64,000 bases of DNA from Euphorbia lathyris (lineage: Eukaryota; Streptophyta; Magnoliopsida; Malpighiales; Euphorbiaceae). Of this stretch, positions 10,093-20,023 are shown piece after piece (the first letter of the stretch is position 1; each line of letters opens with the position of its first letter). Below the pieces are notes generated by a model. It saw nothing but the letters and a program-made list of their open reading frames with translations. It was not told the origin of the DNA and searched no databases. The position numbers and the translations under genes are program-made. The stretch lies in assembly GCF_963576675.1 (NCBI RefSeq), contig NC_088918.1, positions 43,557,501 to 43,621,500 of the forward strand, given 5' to 3'.

Positions 10093-13000
10093 ATGACTAA
10101 AACCAATCTGCAAACATTCTTACCGATAACAAATTGAATGGTTCAAACTTCACCGACTGGTTTCGTAACCTCAAAATCGTTTTGAAGTTCGATAAAATAG
10201 GGTATGTACTTGATACATCGATACCCCATCTCCCTGCTGATGATGCTCCCATTGAGGAAATTGATGCATACCAGAAGCACAAGGCTGATGATGATCATGC
10301 TGGATGCATCATACTTGCATCGATGACACCGGAATTACAAAGGCAATATGAGGAAATGGATGCCTATTCCATCATCATGCACCTAAAGGAATTGTTTGGG
10401 AAACAGACCAGGTGCGAACGCTACGAGATATCCAAGTTGCTATATCGTTGCAGGATGCAAGAGGGCACATCTGTCATGACACATTGTGTCAAGATGATTG
10501 GCTGCATTACCAAACTTTCTAGTATTGGATTTGTGATGGATAACGAATTAAGCATAGACTTAATTCTTCAATCCCTCCCAGAGAGTTATTCACAGTTCAT
10601 CATGAACTATCAGATGAATGACTTGCAAACCTCTCTTGAAGAGCTTGCAAATATGCTCAAGTCAGTTGAGCCCAATATGAAGAAAGACAAAGCCATACCG
10701 GCTCTTGTCATAGAGGGATCAAAGAAGAGGAAAGGGAATTCTCCCAATCCTAAATATCCCAAGAAAGGTAAGAAAGTCGTGCCCAACAAAACTAAGAGAA
10801 AGGAAGTGAAGAAGCCCAAAGGAGAGTGCCACTTCTGTGGTAAAGACGGGCATTGGAAGAGAAACTGCAAGGAGTACCTAGCCTCCCTCAAGAAGGGAAA
10901 TGGTGGTGCTTCAACATCTGGTATGTTTTATATTGAAATAAATACAGTTTCACAGTCTGAATCTTGGGTACTTGATACCGGATGTGGATCTCATATTTGT
11001 ACAAATATGCAGGAGCTAAAACAGACTAAGGAACTAAAGAAAGAAAGCATAAACTTGCGAGTAGGAAATGGAGCAAGAGTTGCCGCCCTCGCAATTGGAG
11101 ATTATGTTTTGAATTTGCCCTCTGGGCTTGTAATAGAATTAAGAAACTGTTTTTATGTTCCACAAATGTCTCGCAACATTATTTCTATTAGCCGTCTTGT
11201 TGACGACGGTTTTCATATTTCAATAAAAGACAAACATTGCGATTTTTATAAAGATTCGATCTTTTATTTTTCAAGAATATCACAAAATGGGATTTATGTG
11301 TTAGATGACAAAATTTCTGTTTTTGCAATTGATACCAAAAGACATAAGCTAGATAATTCAACTTACTTGTGGCATTGTCGTTTAGGCCATATAAACAAGA
11401 GACGCATGCTAAAGCTAGAGTCAGATGGGCTTATAGATCCAATCGATCCTGAATCATTGGAAACATGTGAATCATGTTTAAAAGGTAAAATGACAAAGAC
11501 ACCCTTTAGCAATAAAGGTGAGCGTGTATCAGACACTCTAGGACTTATGCATTCAGATGTATGCGGTCATATGTCAGTCAAAGCAAGAGGAGGATTCAGA
11601 TTCTTCATAAGCTTCATAGATGACCATACCCGATATGGTTACATCTACTTGATGAAGCACAAATCAGAAGCTTTTGAGAAATTCAAATGCTTCAAGAATG
11701 AAGTAGAAAATCAATTAGGAAATAAAATAAAGACACTTCGATCAGATCGAGGTGGCGAATATCTTTCAGATGATTTTCTGAATTATCTAACTAAATGTGG
11801 GATATGCTCACAATGGACACCTCCCTATACACCACAACACAATGGTGTATCCGAGAGGAGAAACCGTACCCTACTAGATATGGTACGATCCATGATGAGC
11901 ATGGCCTTACTTCCAAAGACGTTCTGGGGCTATGCCTTAGAAACTGCCCTCTTCACCCTAAACCGAGTACCAACTAAATCCGCTAGTTCCACACCATATG
12001 AATTGTTCGTTGGTAGGAAACCCGTGTTTTCATTTATGAGAGTATGGGGTTGTTCAGCATTTGTCAAACGCATTGCGTCCGACAAACTAGATTCGAAATC
12101 TGATAAATGTTTCTTCATTGGATACCCTAAGGAAACTATGGGATATTACTTCTATCATCCAGATGATCAGAAAGTAATAGTATCCAAGCACGAAGTAGCG
12201 GATTTAGTTGAGACTCCAGTGCCACCTATTCGAAGATCACAAAAAGTTTGTGAACTCCCAGTTACATATGGTTTTCTAGTGGGAGATGATAATGAGGTTC
12301 CCGTGTTAGACGACGAACCCGAAAACTATGAAGAGGCTCTTACTAGTCCAGATTCTAAGGCATGGCTTGAGGCCATGGATTCTGAAATGGATTCCATGTA
12401 TACTAACCAAGTGTGGACTTTGGTTGATCCACCCGAATGGATAAAACCCATTGGGTGCAGGTGGATCTTCAAAAAGAAGACTGACGTGGATGGAAAGGTT
12501 AGCACCTACAAAGCTAGGTTAGTAGCGAAAGGATATCGTTAGAAGCAAGGAATTGATTATGACGAAACTTTCTCTCCTGTGGCTATGTCCAAATCAATCA
12601 GAATCATGCTTGCTATTGCCGCTCACTACGATTATGAGATTTGGCAAATGGATGTGAAAATAGCTTTCCTAAACGGAAACCTGCTTGAGGAGGTATATAT
12701 GATGCAACCTGAAGGTTTCATATCAAAGGATGCAAACAAAGTTTGCAAACTTCAGAGATCCATTTATAGACTCAAGCAAGCATCGAGAAGCTGGAATAAG
12801 CGTTTTGACGAAACCATAAAACAATTTGGTTTCGAACAAAATTGCGAAGAAGCTTGCATTTACAAGAAAGCAAGTGGGAGCTCTATAGCATTTCTCATAC
12901 TATATGTGGACGATATATTATTAATGGGAAATGACATTGCTCTACTACAGTCGGTAAAAGTATGGTTATCTGGTAACTTCTCAATGAAAGACCTTGGTGA

Positions 13001-13888
13001 AGCAGCTTATATACTTGGTATAATGATCTACAGAGATAGATCGAGAAGACTGCTTGGTCTTTCACAGGCTACATACATTGAAAAGGTGCTAAATCGGTTT
13101 AGCATGCTTGAATCGAAACGAGGTAACTTACCCATGCTACATGGAGTAAAGTTAAACAATCATTAATGTCCTAAAACCGATGATGACAAAAGACGCATGG
13201 CTGTGGTCCCGTACGCCAGCGCAATCGGTTCGATTATATATGCTATGCTATGCACTAGACCTGACGTAGCGTTCGCGTTAAGTATAACGAGTCGTTACCA
13301 AGGAAATTCGGGAGACGAGCATTGGATTGCCGTCAAGAACATTCTTAAGTACTTGAGAAGAACTAAAGATATGTTCCTAGTGTACGGAGAAGGTGATCTG
13401 AAAATAGAAGGATTTTCAGACGCAAGTCATCTCACAGATGAGAATGATTTTAAATCCCAATCAGGATACCTGTTTATCTTGAATGGGGGCGCGGTCAGTT
13501 GGAAGAGTTCCAAGCAGGGAAGCGTAGCTTTCTCTAGGACCGAGTCAGAGTATATCGCAGCTGCGGAAGCAGCAAAGGAAGCGGTTTGGATTAGAAAGTT
13601 CATTACAAAACTTGGTGTGGTGCCTGACATTGTAAATCCCATTACACTGTATTGTGATAACAATGGAGCCATTGAGCAAGCAAAGGACCACGGTCTCATA
13701 ATGCATCCAAGGATTACCTAAAGCGATACCACATCATAAGAGAGATTGTGGCTAGAGGAGATATGAGAATAGAAAGAGTACCTATAGAGGACAACGTTGC
13801 AGATCCGTTGACAAAGCCCTTAACCCAGAGAGTACATGATCGTCATCTAACTTCTACTGGGATAAGTTTTAGAAATAATTGGCTTTAG
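10093..13888 (+). pseudogene. copia-1 gag-pol polyprotein, interrupted
   Basis: The expected start ATG is at 10093, but a one-base deletion about 20 bp later (relative to copia-3) shifts the frame; the long frame runs from 10134 to 12542. Counting from 10134: gag to about residue 200; zinc knuckle C232-X2-C235-X4-H240-X4-C245; protease motif WVLDTGCGSH with D281; integrase zinc site H414/H419/C445/C448; integrase catalytic D475, D538, E574 (D,D35E spacing intact); then the RT start. TAG at 12540 replaces a Gln codon. RT continues at 12579-13166 with QMDVK and YVDDILL. TAA at 13164 again replaces Gln. RNase H follows from 13197 with a frameshift near 13690. The integrase-RT linker near 12190 is about 115 bp shorter than in copia-3, in frame. 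Gag, protease and integrase could still be translated if the start shift were bypassed. Confidence 0.92.
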
Positions 13889-13891
13889 TCC

Positions 13892-13900
13892 AAGTGGGAG
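13892..13900 (+). promoter_or_regulatory. copia-1 polypurine tract
   Basis: AAGTGGGAG two bases before the 3' LTR start at 13903; the same motif sits at the same place in copia-2 and copia-3. Confidence 0.85.
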
Positions 13901-13902
13901 TA

Positions 13903-15752
13903 TGTTGGGGTTTAGTGTCCTATAGAAAATTGTTCTAGGATAAAAACTTAATGTAAATGAAGTGTTCTTTATATCATTTGTTTTAATGAGATATATGTTT
14001 TATAACTATATAAAGGCAATCCCTTTTAAGCACTAAATAAAGTCTAATAAAAGGAAATCCGTAAGTTTGTTTAAAGTGATCATAAAGTGTTCATACAAGC
14101 ATGAAGTGAGACTAAACTTTATGATAAACTAATAAACTTAAAACCACCCCAAGTCAAGTGATATGCCCAGGATTGACATATCACTGTTGAGACTTGCATG
14201 TAACAATGTCTTTTGTCCGACAGAAAGTTGATCTCACAAGCTTCATATATGTAGATATCTGGACAGTTACGTGGATCCAATGAAAGGGAGTTCATTAGGA
14301 TTGGGGATCCGATTTGAGATAACAGGATGGGTAGATTCATCCTTGTCACTTGTTCATCTCATTGGTATTAATAGGTATAACTAATCCTCAAACTCAAAGG
14401 AATGTTAATTGGTCATTCTGAATTACTGAATGTGAGACTTTGATCCTGTTGTAACACGATCCTTAACAGAGATGACTCTGGGGTGTGAACAGCAAAGGTT
14501 GGGTGTCATAGGAGGTAATTTCAGGATAGTTATACATTGGATTGAGCATTTATCACTCCCGATAAATGGGAGATACATCCAAGGATCGCTTGTGGAAGAC
14601 TCGACTCTAAATCCTTGCAAGGTGATAGCTTAAGACTTGAAATACAGATTTCACTTAACCTATCTATTTGAGTTGACTCGGCCTGTACAAGTAAAACGAA
14701 CGTCTCGCTATATGTGAGTTGACATCATCCATAGTCATAAAATTCAGTTCAAGGATGTAGTTGATAAAAGATCGAATTATACTGTAACTAATACGGAAAG
14801 GTTAACGATAGAATCAACCTGTCTTCTTATGGCTCTGGGGGAATGATTACGGACTTGCTAATCACATACTCTGTACATCATTCCGTTATGCAAAGATTAA
14901 ATATAATTCTTTGAAAATTAATTTAATAGTTGCATACGGCCAGAAGTAATAGGAACCTAATGGGTCACACATAAGACTTGGAACCTAAAAGAGAGATAGA
15001 TGTTAATTAATTGATGGAAGCCCAATAAGGCCCATGGACCATAAGGGGGGGTCGAAATTCATGTATAATACATGAATGATTAATTTGATTTTAATCAATC
15101 CTAATTAGATTAGGATTATGAATTAAATTAATTAAAAGATAAATAAGTTAGGAGTTTTAATTAGATTATAATACTCCTATTATTATCCAATAAGGTTATT
15201 ATTATTATCCTTAATATATTAGATATATAATGAGATAATAATTAGGAATTCTATTCCGAATTGAATTCCTATTGAGTAACCTAATTCTATCTAACTAGGG
15301 ATTAGATACAAGAGATTATAAATACCCCCCTATATAGGAATTTCGGCCAACACACTAAAGGCTAACCCTAAGTGATTTTCGAAATCCATCCCTAAGAGCA
15401 AGAGAGAGAATTTCGACCCCCAGTTTGAGGACGAGATTTTCCACGGCTTCCTTCCAATCAATTGATTTCATCTATTTCTTTTATCCTTGATCTTGTGTTG
15501 ATTAATTAGAGGCAATCTATTTTGGTTGCTACTCAACGGTTGATTCTAACTTAATCTTCCTGTGTTTTATTTTGTGCTTGGAAACTCGGAGAAGAGTTGT
15601 GGGCACTTCATTAACAACGGTAGATTGATCATCAAAAGGTAATTCTTCTTATCCCTCTTTATATGAGATAACGATTAACGGATCCTAGGGTTAATGGAAA
15701 TAGGTTAAAAATTTTATATTTCCGCTGCTATACCTTAGCCTAATTTCCAACA
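13903..15752 (+). mobile_element. copia-1 3' LTR
   Basis: 1850 bp, TGTTGGGG...TTCCAACA, nearly identical to the 5' LTR with scattered single-base differences (for example at the third line of the repeat, GTGTCCTATAGAAAA against GTGTCTTATAGACAA) and a loss of about 10 bp near 15020. Followed by the second CAGAC duplication and then the SIRE integrase tail. Confidence 0.93.
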
Positions 15753-15757
15753 CAGAC

Positions 15758-16988
15758 TCTTCTACAACTTGAGTTCGTTTGTTATACACCCTATATGCTT
15801 TACTGTTAGTTGAGTACCCGAGAAAGATTGCTTCGTCAGCTTTAGCATCAAATTTAGCAAGGTTATCTTTTGTGTTAAGTATAAAACATTTACACCCAAA
15901 GGCACGAAAGTAGCCAATATTGGGCTTCCGTCCTTTCCAAAGTTCATATGGGGTTTTCTTAAGAATAGGTCTAACTAAAGCCCTATTGAGTATATAGCAT
16001 GATGTGTGGACAGCTTCACCCCAGAAATACTTTGGAAGTCTATTTTCGCTCAACATTGTCCTAGCAATTTCAACAATTGTTCTGTTCTTCCTTTCAACAA
16101 CCCCATTTTGTTGAGGTGTCCTAAGGGCAGAAAAGTTATGGTCAATGCCACTGACTTCACAAAATTCATCAAACTGTTGGTTTTTTAATTCTCCACCATT
16201 GTCACTTCTAATATGAGCTACTCTTAGGTCTTTGTTGTGAACATCTCAAATGTTTCATCCTTGCTACTCAGCAAGATGATCCAAGTATACCGAGAGAAAT
16301 CGTCTACAATGACTAAGGAAAATTTCTTACCTCCCAAGCTGAGTGGTTGGACATGTCCGAAGAGATCCAAATGTAGTAATTCCAATGGTCGCTTGGTTGA
16401 GACAATGTTTTTACTTTGAAAAGACTTTTTCGTTTGTTTACCTTGCTGACAAGCATTACATAATTGATCCTTTTCAAATTTCAATTTGGGCAATCCCTCA
16501 ACTAGTTGTTTTCTAGCTAATTTGGCAAGGAGGTCCATGCTTACATGACCAAGTCTCCTATGCCATAGCCAGGAGTTGTCCTCTTTAGATACTAAGCATA
16601 TATTTTTGGAAAATTGTTTTTCTAAACTCAACATATATACATTGTCAACACGAGGGGCAGTTAAAATCAAATTGTTTGTTTTTCCCTCGAGTATCCGACA
16701 CTGAGTGGAATCAAATACAACCTTTCTGCCGCTGTCACACAGCTGAGCTACGCTCAATAGATTGTATTTGAGACCCTTAACTAAGGAGACTGACTCAATA
16801 GTGGGATTACCTCCGATAGTACCTGAACCTACTATCCTTCCCTTTTTATTATCTCCAAAGCTTACGTTTCCACCTCGTTTAAGTTCAAGTGTGATGAACT
16901 GAGTTTCATCACCGGTCATGTACCTCGAGCATGCGCTATTAATATACCACAGTTTTGATTTCTCCACGCATCTCAGGCTCACCTGCAT
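15758..16988 (-). pseudogene. SIRE-type pol, 5' part: protease and integrase, broken
   Basis: On the minus strand, the piece from 16988 to 16224 begins with the protease region. The active-site motif reads Asn-Ser-Ala followed by CSRYMTGD, where the family has Asp-Ser-Gly, so the catalytic Asp is lost. Next come the integrase zinc-binding region (WLWHRRLGHVSMDLL and CNACQQGK) and the first catalytic part (ELLHLDLFGH, VIVDDFSRYTW). A frame change at about 16224-16195 interrupts the core. The remainder reads through RSDNGGEL and TPQQNGVVERKNRT to the C-terminal part at 16056-15758 (PKYFWGEAVHTSCYILNRA, FLGYSTNSKAYRVYN). Copia-1 interrupts the frame right after QVVEES. The other half of this pol continues at 6432. 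Confidence 0.88.
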
Positions 16989-17030
16989 TTTAAACTATTC
17001 ATCTTTAGGTACCCAATTTCTTTTGGGTCC

Positions 17031-17354
17031 TCATTTGTTAGCATAGGCAGGTAAAATATCAATTTTAGCTTTGTGACGACACACATTTATAGTGTTGCCA
17101 TTTTTACCACAGAAGTCACAATGAGTTACCCTTTTAGGGTAATGTTGAGTATGGTCAGCACCATTGTACTGAGCATGCCAGCATACCTTAGTGGTATGGC
17201 CTTTCTTTCCACATAAGTCACATTGGATCTTCCGCTTATTATACCAACACACATCTATTGTGTGTCCTCTTTTCCCACAACAGTCACACTGAGTGAACTG
17301 TCTACGTTGACCAGTACCTGAGTACTCAGCATGAGATTTATTTGAACCTTTCAT
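17031..17354 (-). pseudogene. SIRE gag C-terminal segment with three zinc-knuckle-like repeats
   Basis: A 107-codon piece downstream of gag on the minus strand with three consecutive units: CDCCGKRGHTIDVC, CDLCGKKGHTTKVC and CDFCGKNGNTINVC. The first two fit C-X2-C-X4-H-X4-C; the third has Asn in place of the zinc-binding His. These are additional to the canonical knuckle at the end of the 17802-18656 frame. CCHC knuckles in gag bind nucleic acid. The repeat-like spacing suggests internal duplication. It is separated from the gag frame before it by a stop, and from protease after it by another break. Confidence 0.75.
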
Positions 17355-17360
17355 TTGGTT

Positions 17361-17780
17361 CTATAGATTTGTGACATCCTTTCTCAGTTTCTTTGAATCT
17401 GATTGGACTTCCGAGACAAACTTATGCATGATTTCCATATTGCTATGCAAAGTTGAGTTGTCTTGGAGAAGATATCGAAGGTCCCTGAGTTTGACCTCTT
17501 CAATCTCGTCACACCGCCTGCTGAGTGCCTTTATTTTCTTGTTACATTTTTTAGTCAGTGTATATAAATCACTCAGGGCGTTAACCATTTCATTTCTAAG
17601 CAAGTGTAAGGAAGTTACCTCATTTGAGTATCCCTCCTGTTCAGATTCTTCAGATAGGTCAGCTTGCTCAGATCGAGTGTGGTCAGCAGCGTCATCCGCC
17701 ATGAAGCATATATTTGCTGTTTCATTTGCATCAGCTTCAGATGAGGTTGACTCATCACTGTCACTCCATGTGGCCACCAT
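17361..17780 (-). pseudogene. SIRE gag middle segment, acidic linker and coiled coil
   Basis: A 139-codon minus-strand frame between the gag CCHC knuckle and the triple-knuckle segment. The N-terminal half is Asp/Glu/Ser-rich (SDSDESTSSEADANE); the C-terminal half has regular Leu/Ile spacing typical of a coiled coil (LRNEMVNALSDLYTLTKK). Such linkers are usual in long SIRE gag proteins. A stop codon separates it from both neighbours, so it is a fragment of one decayed gag. Confidence 0.7.
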
Positions 17781-17801
17781 TTCCTTTTTGCCTCCCTTCT
17801 T

Positions 17802-18700
17802 TTATTTCTTTAGATTAGGGCAGCTTGACTTAATGTGCCCAGTTTGATGGCACTCGAAGCATGTGACAGGCTTGGAGCTGTCCTTCTTATATCTGCTATC
17901 ACTGGACTCAGCTTTGTGCCTGTCGCTTATTTTGTATGGCCTCTTGCTGTTCCTGTCGTTCTTTCTGAACAGCTTCTTCATTTTTCTTGTAAACATGGCC
18001 ATCTCCTCATCATCTGATGAGTCAGCTTCGGTTGTGTCAGCTTTTATAACAAGATATTTCTGCTTCTTGTCCTCTGACTTTTCTTTTGCTTCGAAGTTTT
18101 TCATAGAGATCTCATGAGTCAGCAGAGATCCGATTAGCTCGTCATACTTATACGTGGTCAAGTCTTGGGCTTCCTCCACAACCGTTTTCTTAGCTTGCCA
18201 GCTGTTGGGTAGACTTCTCAAGATTTTTTTCACCTGTTCCTCTTCGGTGAAATTCTTCCCGAGCCTCTTGAGCTCATTTATGATATTTGTGAATCTTGAG
18301 TTCATCTCCGAGATGTCTTCGTTTTCGTTCATCTCGAACAGCTCGTATAGTCTCATGTGCTGGTTTACCTTAGATTCCTTGACCTTGCTTGTGCATTCAT
18401 AGGTCACCTCCAACTTCTTCCATATCTCATGTGCTGACTCGCAACCTGAAATCTTATTGTACTCCGCAGCATCTAGAGCACAGTGAAGCATATTGATAGC
18501 CGAAGCGTTATTTTGTAATTTCTTAAGGTCGTCTTCTGACCATTCAGTTTCACTCTTAACAACTTTCTCATTGTTAACAGTCTTATAAGGCACATATGGG
18601 CCTTGAACTATTGCAAGCCATGCACTCATGTTTGTGGCTTGAATAAAGTTCTTCATCCTATTCTTCCAGAATGTATAATTAGATCCAAAGAATGTGCCTA
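17802..18700 (-). pseudogene. SIRE gag N-terminal and central domain, 5'-truncated
   Basis: The open frame from 18656 to 17802 (284 codons) is preceded by readable gag (NYTFWKNRM) to about 18695, after which similarity stops. The central part (LHCALDAAEYNKISGC, EIWKKLEVTYE, MNSRFTNIINELKRLG, KILRSLPNSWQ) is the capsid-like UBN2/gag domain found in plant copia elements. The end carries the zinc knuckle C266-X2-C269-X4-H274-X4-C279. The protein packages element RNA into particles. The true start and the upstream leader are missing, so the break lies between about 18680 and 18710. Confidence 0.88.
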
Positions 18701-18707
18701 GCTCACA

Positions 18708-19697
18708 CTAAACATAATGGATTTCCAAATCCTTTTATAGACATCTACTTCAAGTAGTTAGGAACACTTTTGTATAGATAAACTGCCCCAAATTCTGACT
18801 CTAAGGTCCTCAAAATGCTACATCAACATGGCTGCCTCATATGACATTCAATTTCGAGGCAGTCATTTTCCATCTAGGTTTTCGCCATCTATATATTGAA
18901 TTAAAGTCCCATATTTTACAGAGAGTTTCTTAACATATATAGGAACATAGTTTATTCTTTATGTATCTCCAAATTCGAACAATATCAAGATGAAAAACAT
19001 GCTCCAAGATGACTGAAAGCAGTACCCTATATTTCTGTTTAGGGCACACTTGATACATATCTTTCATTTGGACAGCCTAAAACCAATTTCAACAATACCA
19101 AAACTCAAAAAATACAATCATAACTCATCCACAACAAATCCTATCATCATACCTAGGTATTTTAGAATCTCAAACTCATAGAAAACAAACTAAAACAGCA
19201 TATTAACCTTCAATTTGTGTCTATCACCTAGTATGCTTCCTAACTTGACTTGTTTGGCTTGAAAATGGAAGAAATTGGAAGAGTTTTCTTTGGAGAGGTT
19301 TAGGGTATGTAAGAGGAAGGTTTTCTGAAGCTATGGTCGAAATTGTGGCTGAAAATAATAAGGAATGAGTTGTGTACATCCTTTTGAAAATGAAGAGTCA
19401 TAATTTGTCTTACTATTGGGTGACACCTCATGCTTAGTGAGGTGCTTGCTCACAAACTTCATTTTCAGCCCTCCATAAGTCTAATTTAATCAATTAAGAT
19501 CATGTTTGTTCATTCATTTAAGTCCTAACTCAATTAACCAATCGTTACATCTTAACGACACACTAATCGCACGGTAATCGCATTATGCATATGAAACTTC
19601 CAATGACAATGAGATGAATCTAAAATGTATATATTCAATCATGAAAATATATATGAATGTGGAAAGACTCATATGTTAGGGTTTTAGGGATGTTACA
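18708..19697 (-). mobile_element. probable gypsy LTR or LTR fragment
   Basis: No gene. Read on the minus strand from 19697 the sequence starts TGTAACATCCCTAAAACCC, a beginning I associate with LTRs of Tekay-like Ty3/gypsy elements, and runs about 1 kb to the truncated SIRE gag. I could not find a target duplication or a clear CA end on the left, so boundaries and superfamily are tentative. It probably marks where the SIRE 5' end was lost. Confidence 0.35.
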
Positions 19698-20023
19698 CTG
19701 GACGACCAGTAAGCAGGCAAGTCAGGAAGAAAATTTCTTCCTTAAAATTTGTCTGTCGCGACCGAGATTTCAGAAATCTCGATCACAACACGCGGGTCAC
19801 AAACCTTTTCTTTTTCCACATGCATTACACATCAATCACATTTATATTCACCTCACCTTTTCACCAATCAATACACTTTTTCTCTTCCCCAAAACAAGAT
19901 TTTGTTCTTCCCCATATATTTTTTCCCTATTCAACTTCTTCCCCAAACACAAACCTAACTCAAACATTTCATTATTCAAGTTTTCTCTCATCTCTCTATT
20001 TTCTCACACCAAAAATCAAACAC
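19698..20023 (+). other. pyrimidine-rich leader upstream of the Athila-like ORF
   Basis: No supported gene. It starts with GCGACCGAGATTTC followed by its near-inverted copy GAAATCTCGATC, then a long C/T-rich stretch of the kind found in 5' leaders. A similar GCGACC/GGTCGC inverted motif occurs in the gypsy-type solo LTR near 61045, hinting at related LTR or leader sequence. Confidence 0.3.

Larger units (their letters stand above)
6438..15752 (+). mobile_element. copia-1: full-length Ty1/copia element with two LTRs, degenerate
   Basis: A 9315-bp element with near-identical LTRs (6438-8295 and 13903-15752), TG...CA termini and a perfect 5-bp target duplication CAGAC at 6433-6437 and 15753-15757. 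It has an initiator-Met-type primer-binding site, a 1.8-kb untranslated leader, gag-protease-integrase-RT-RNase H in copia order, and a polypurine tract. It lies in the integrase-RT linker of the outer SIRE pol in the opposite orientation. The LTRs differ at scattered substitutions and a small indel near 7560/15020, so it is not brand new but is much younger than its host element. The coding region carries a frameshift and two stop codons, so it is non-autonomous as it stands. Confidence 0.95.
1..18707 (-). mobile_element. Outer SIRE-type Ty1/copia element, minus strand, split by copia-1
   Basis: Read right to left, the order is gag with zinc knuckles (18700-17031), protease and integrase (16988-15758), a 9.3-kb insertion (6438-15752), reverse transcriptase and RNase H (6432-4565), ORF3 (4056-1043), polypurine tract and 3' LTR (451-294). 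Integrase before RT defines Ty1/copia, and ORF3 after pol points to the SIRE/Maximus lineage. The 5' LTR, primer-binding site and extreme gag N-terminus are missing: recognisable gag ends near 18700. The SIRE LTR at 20613-22069 is not its 5' LTR, because it has its own target duplication. Confidence 0.85.

Noticed and set aside
17371..17847. 158-codon plus-strand frame rich in Ser/Phe/Leu
   Set aside because: Exact antisense of SIRE gag linker sequence; codon content is explained by the gag frame.
18708..19697. A confident gypsy solo LTR call
   Set aside because: The TGTAACATCC start is suggestive, but no CA end with a matching 5-bp duplication was found; kept only as a low-confidence feature.
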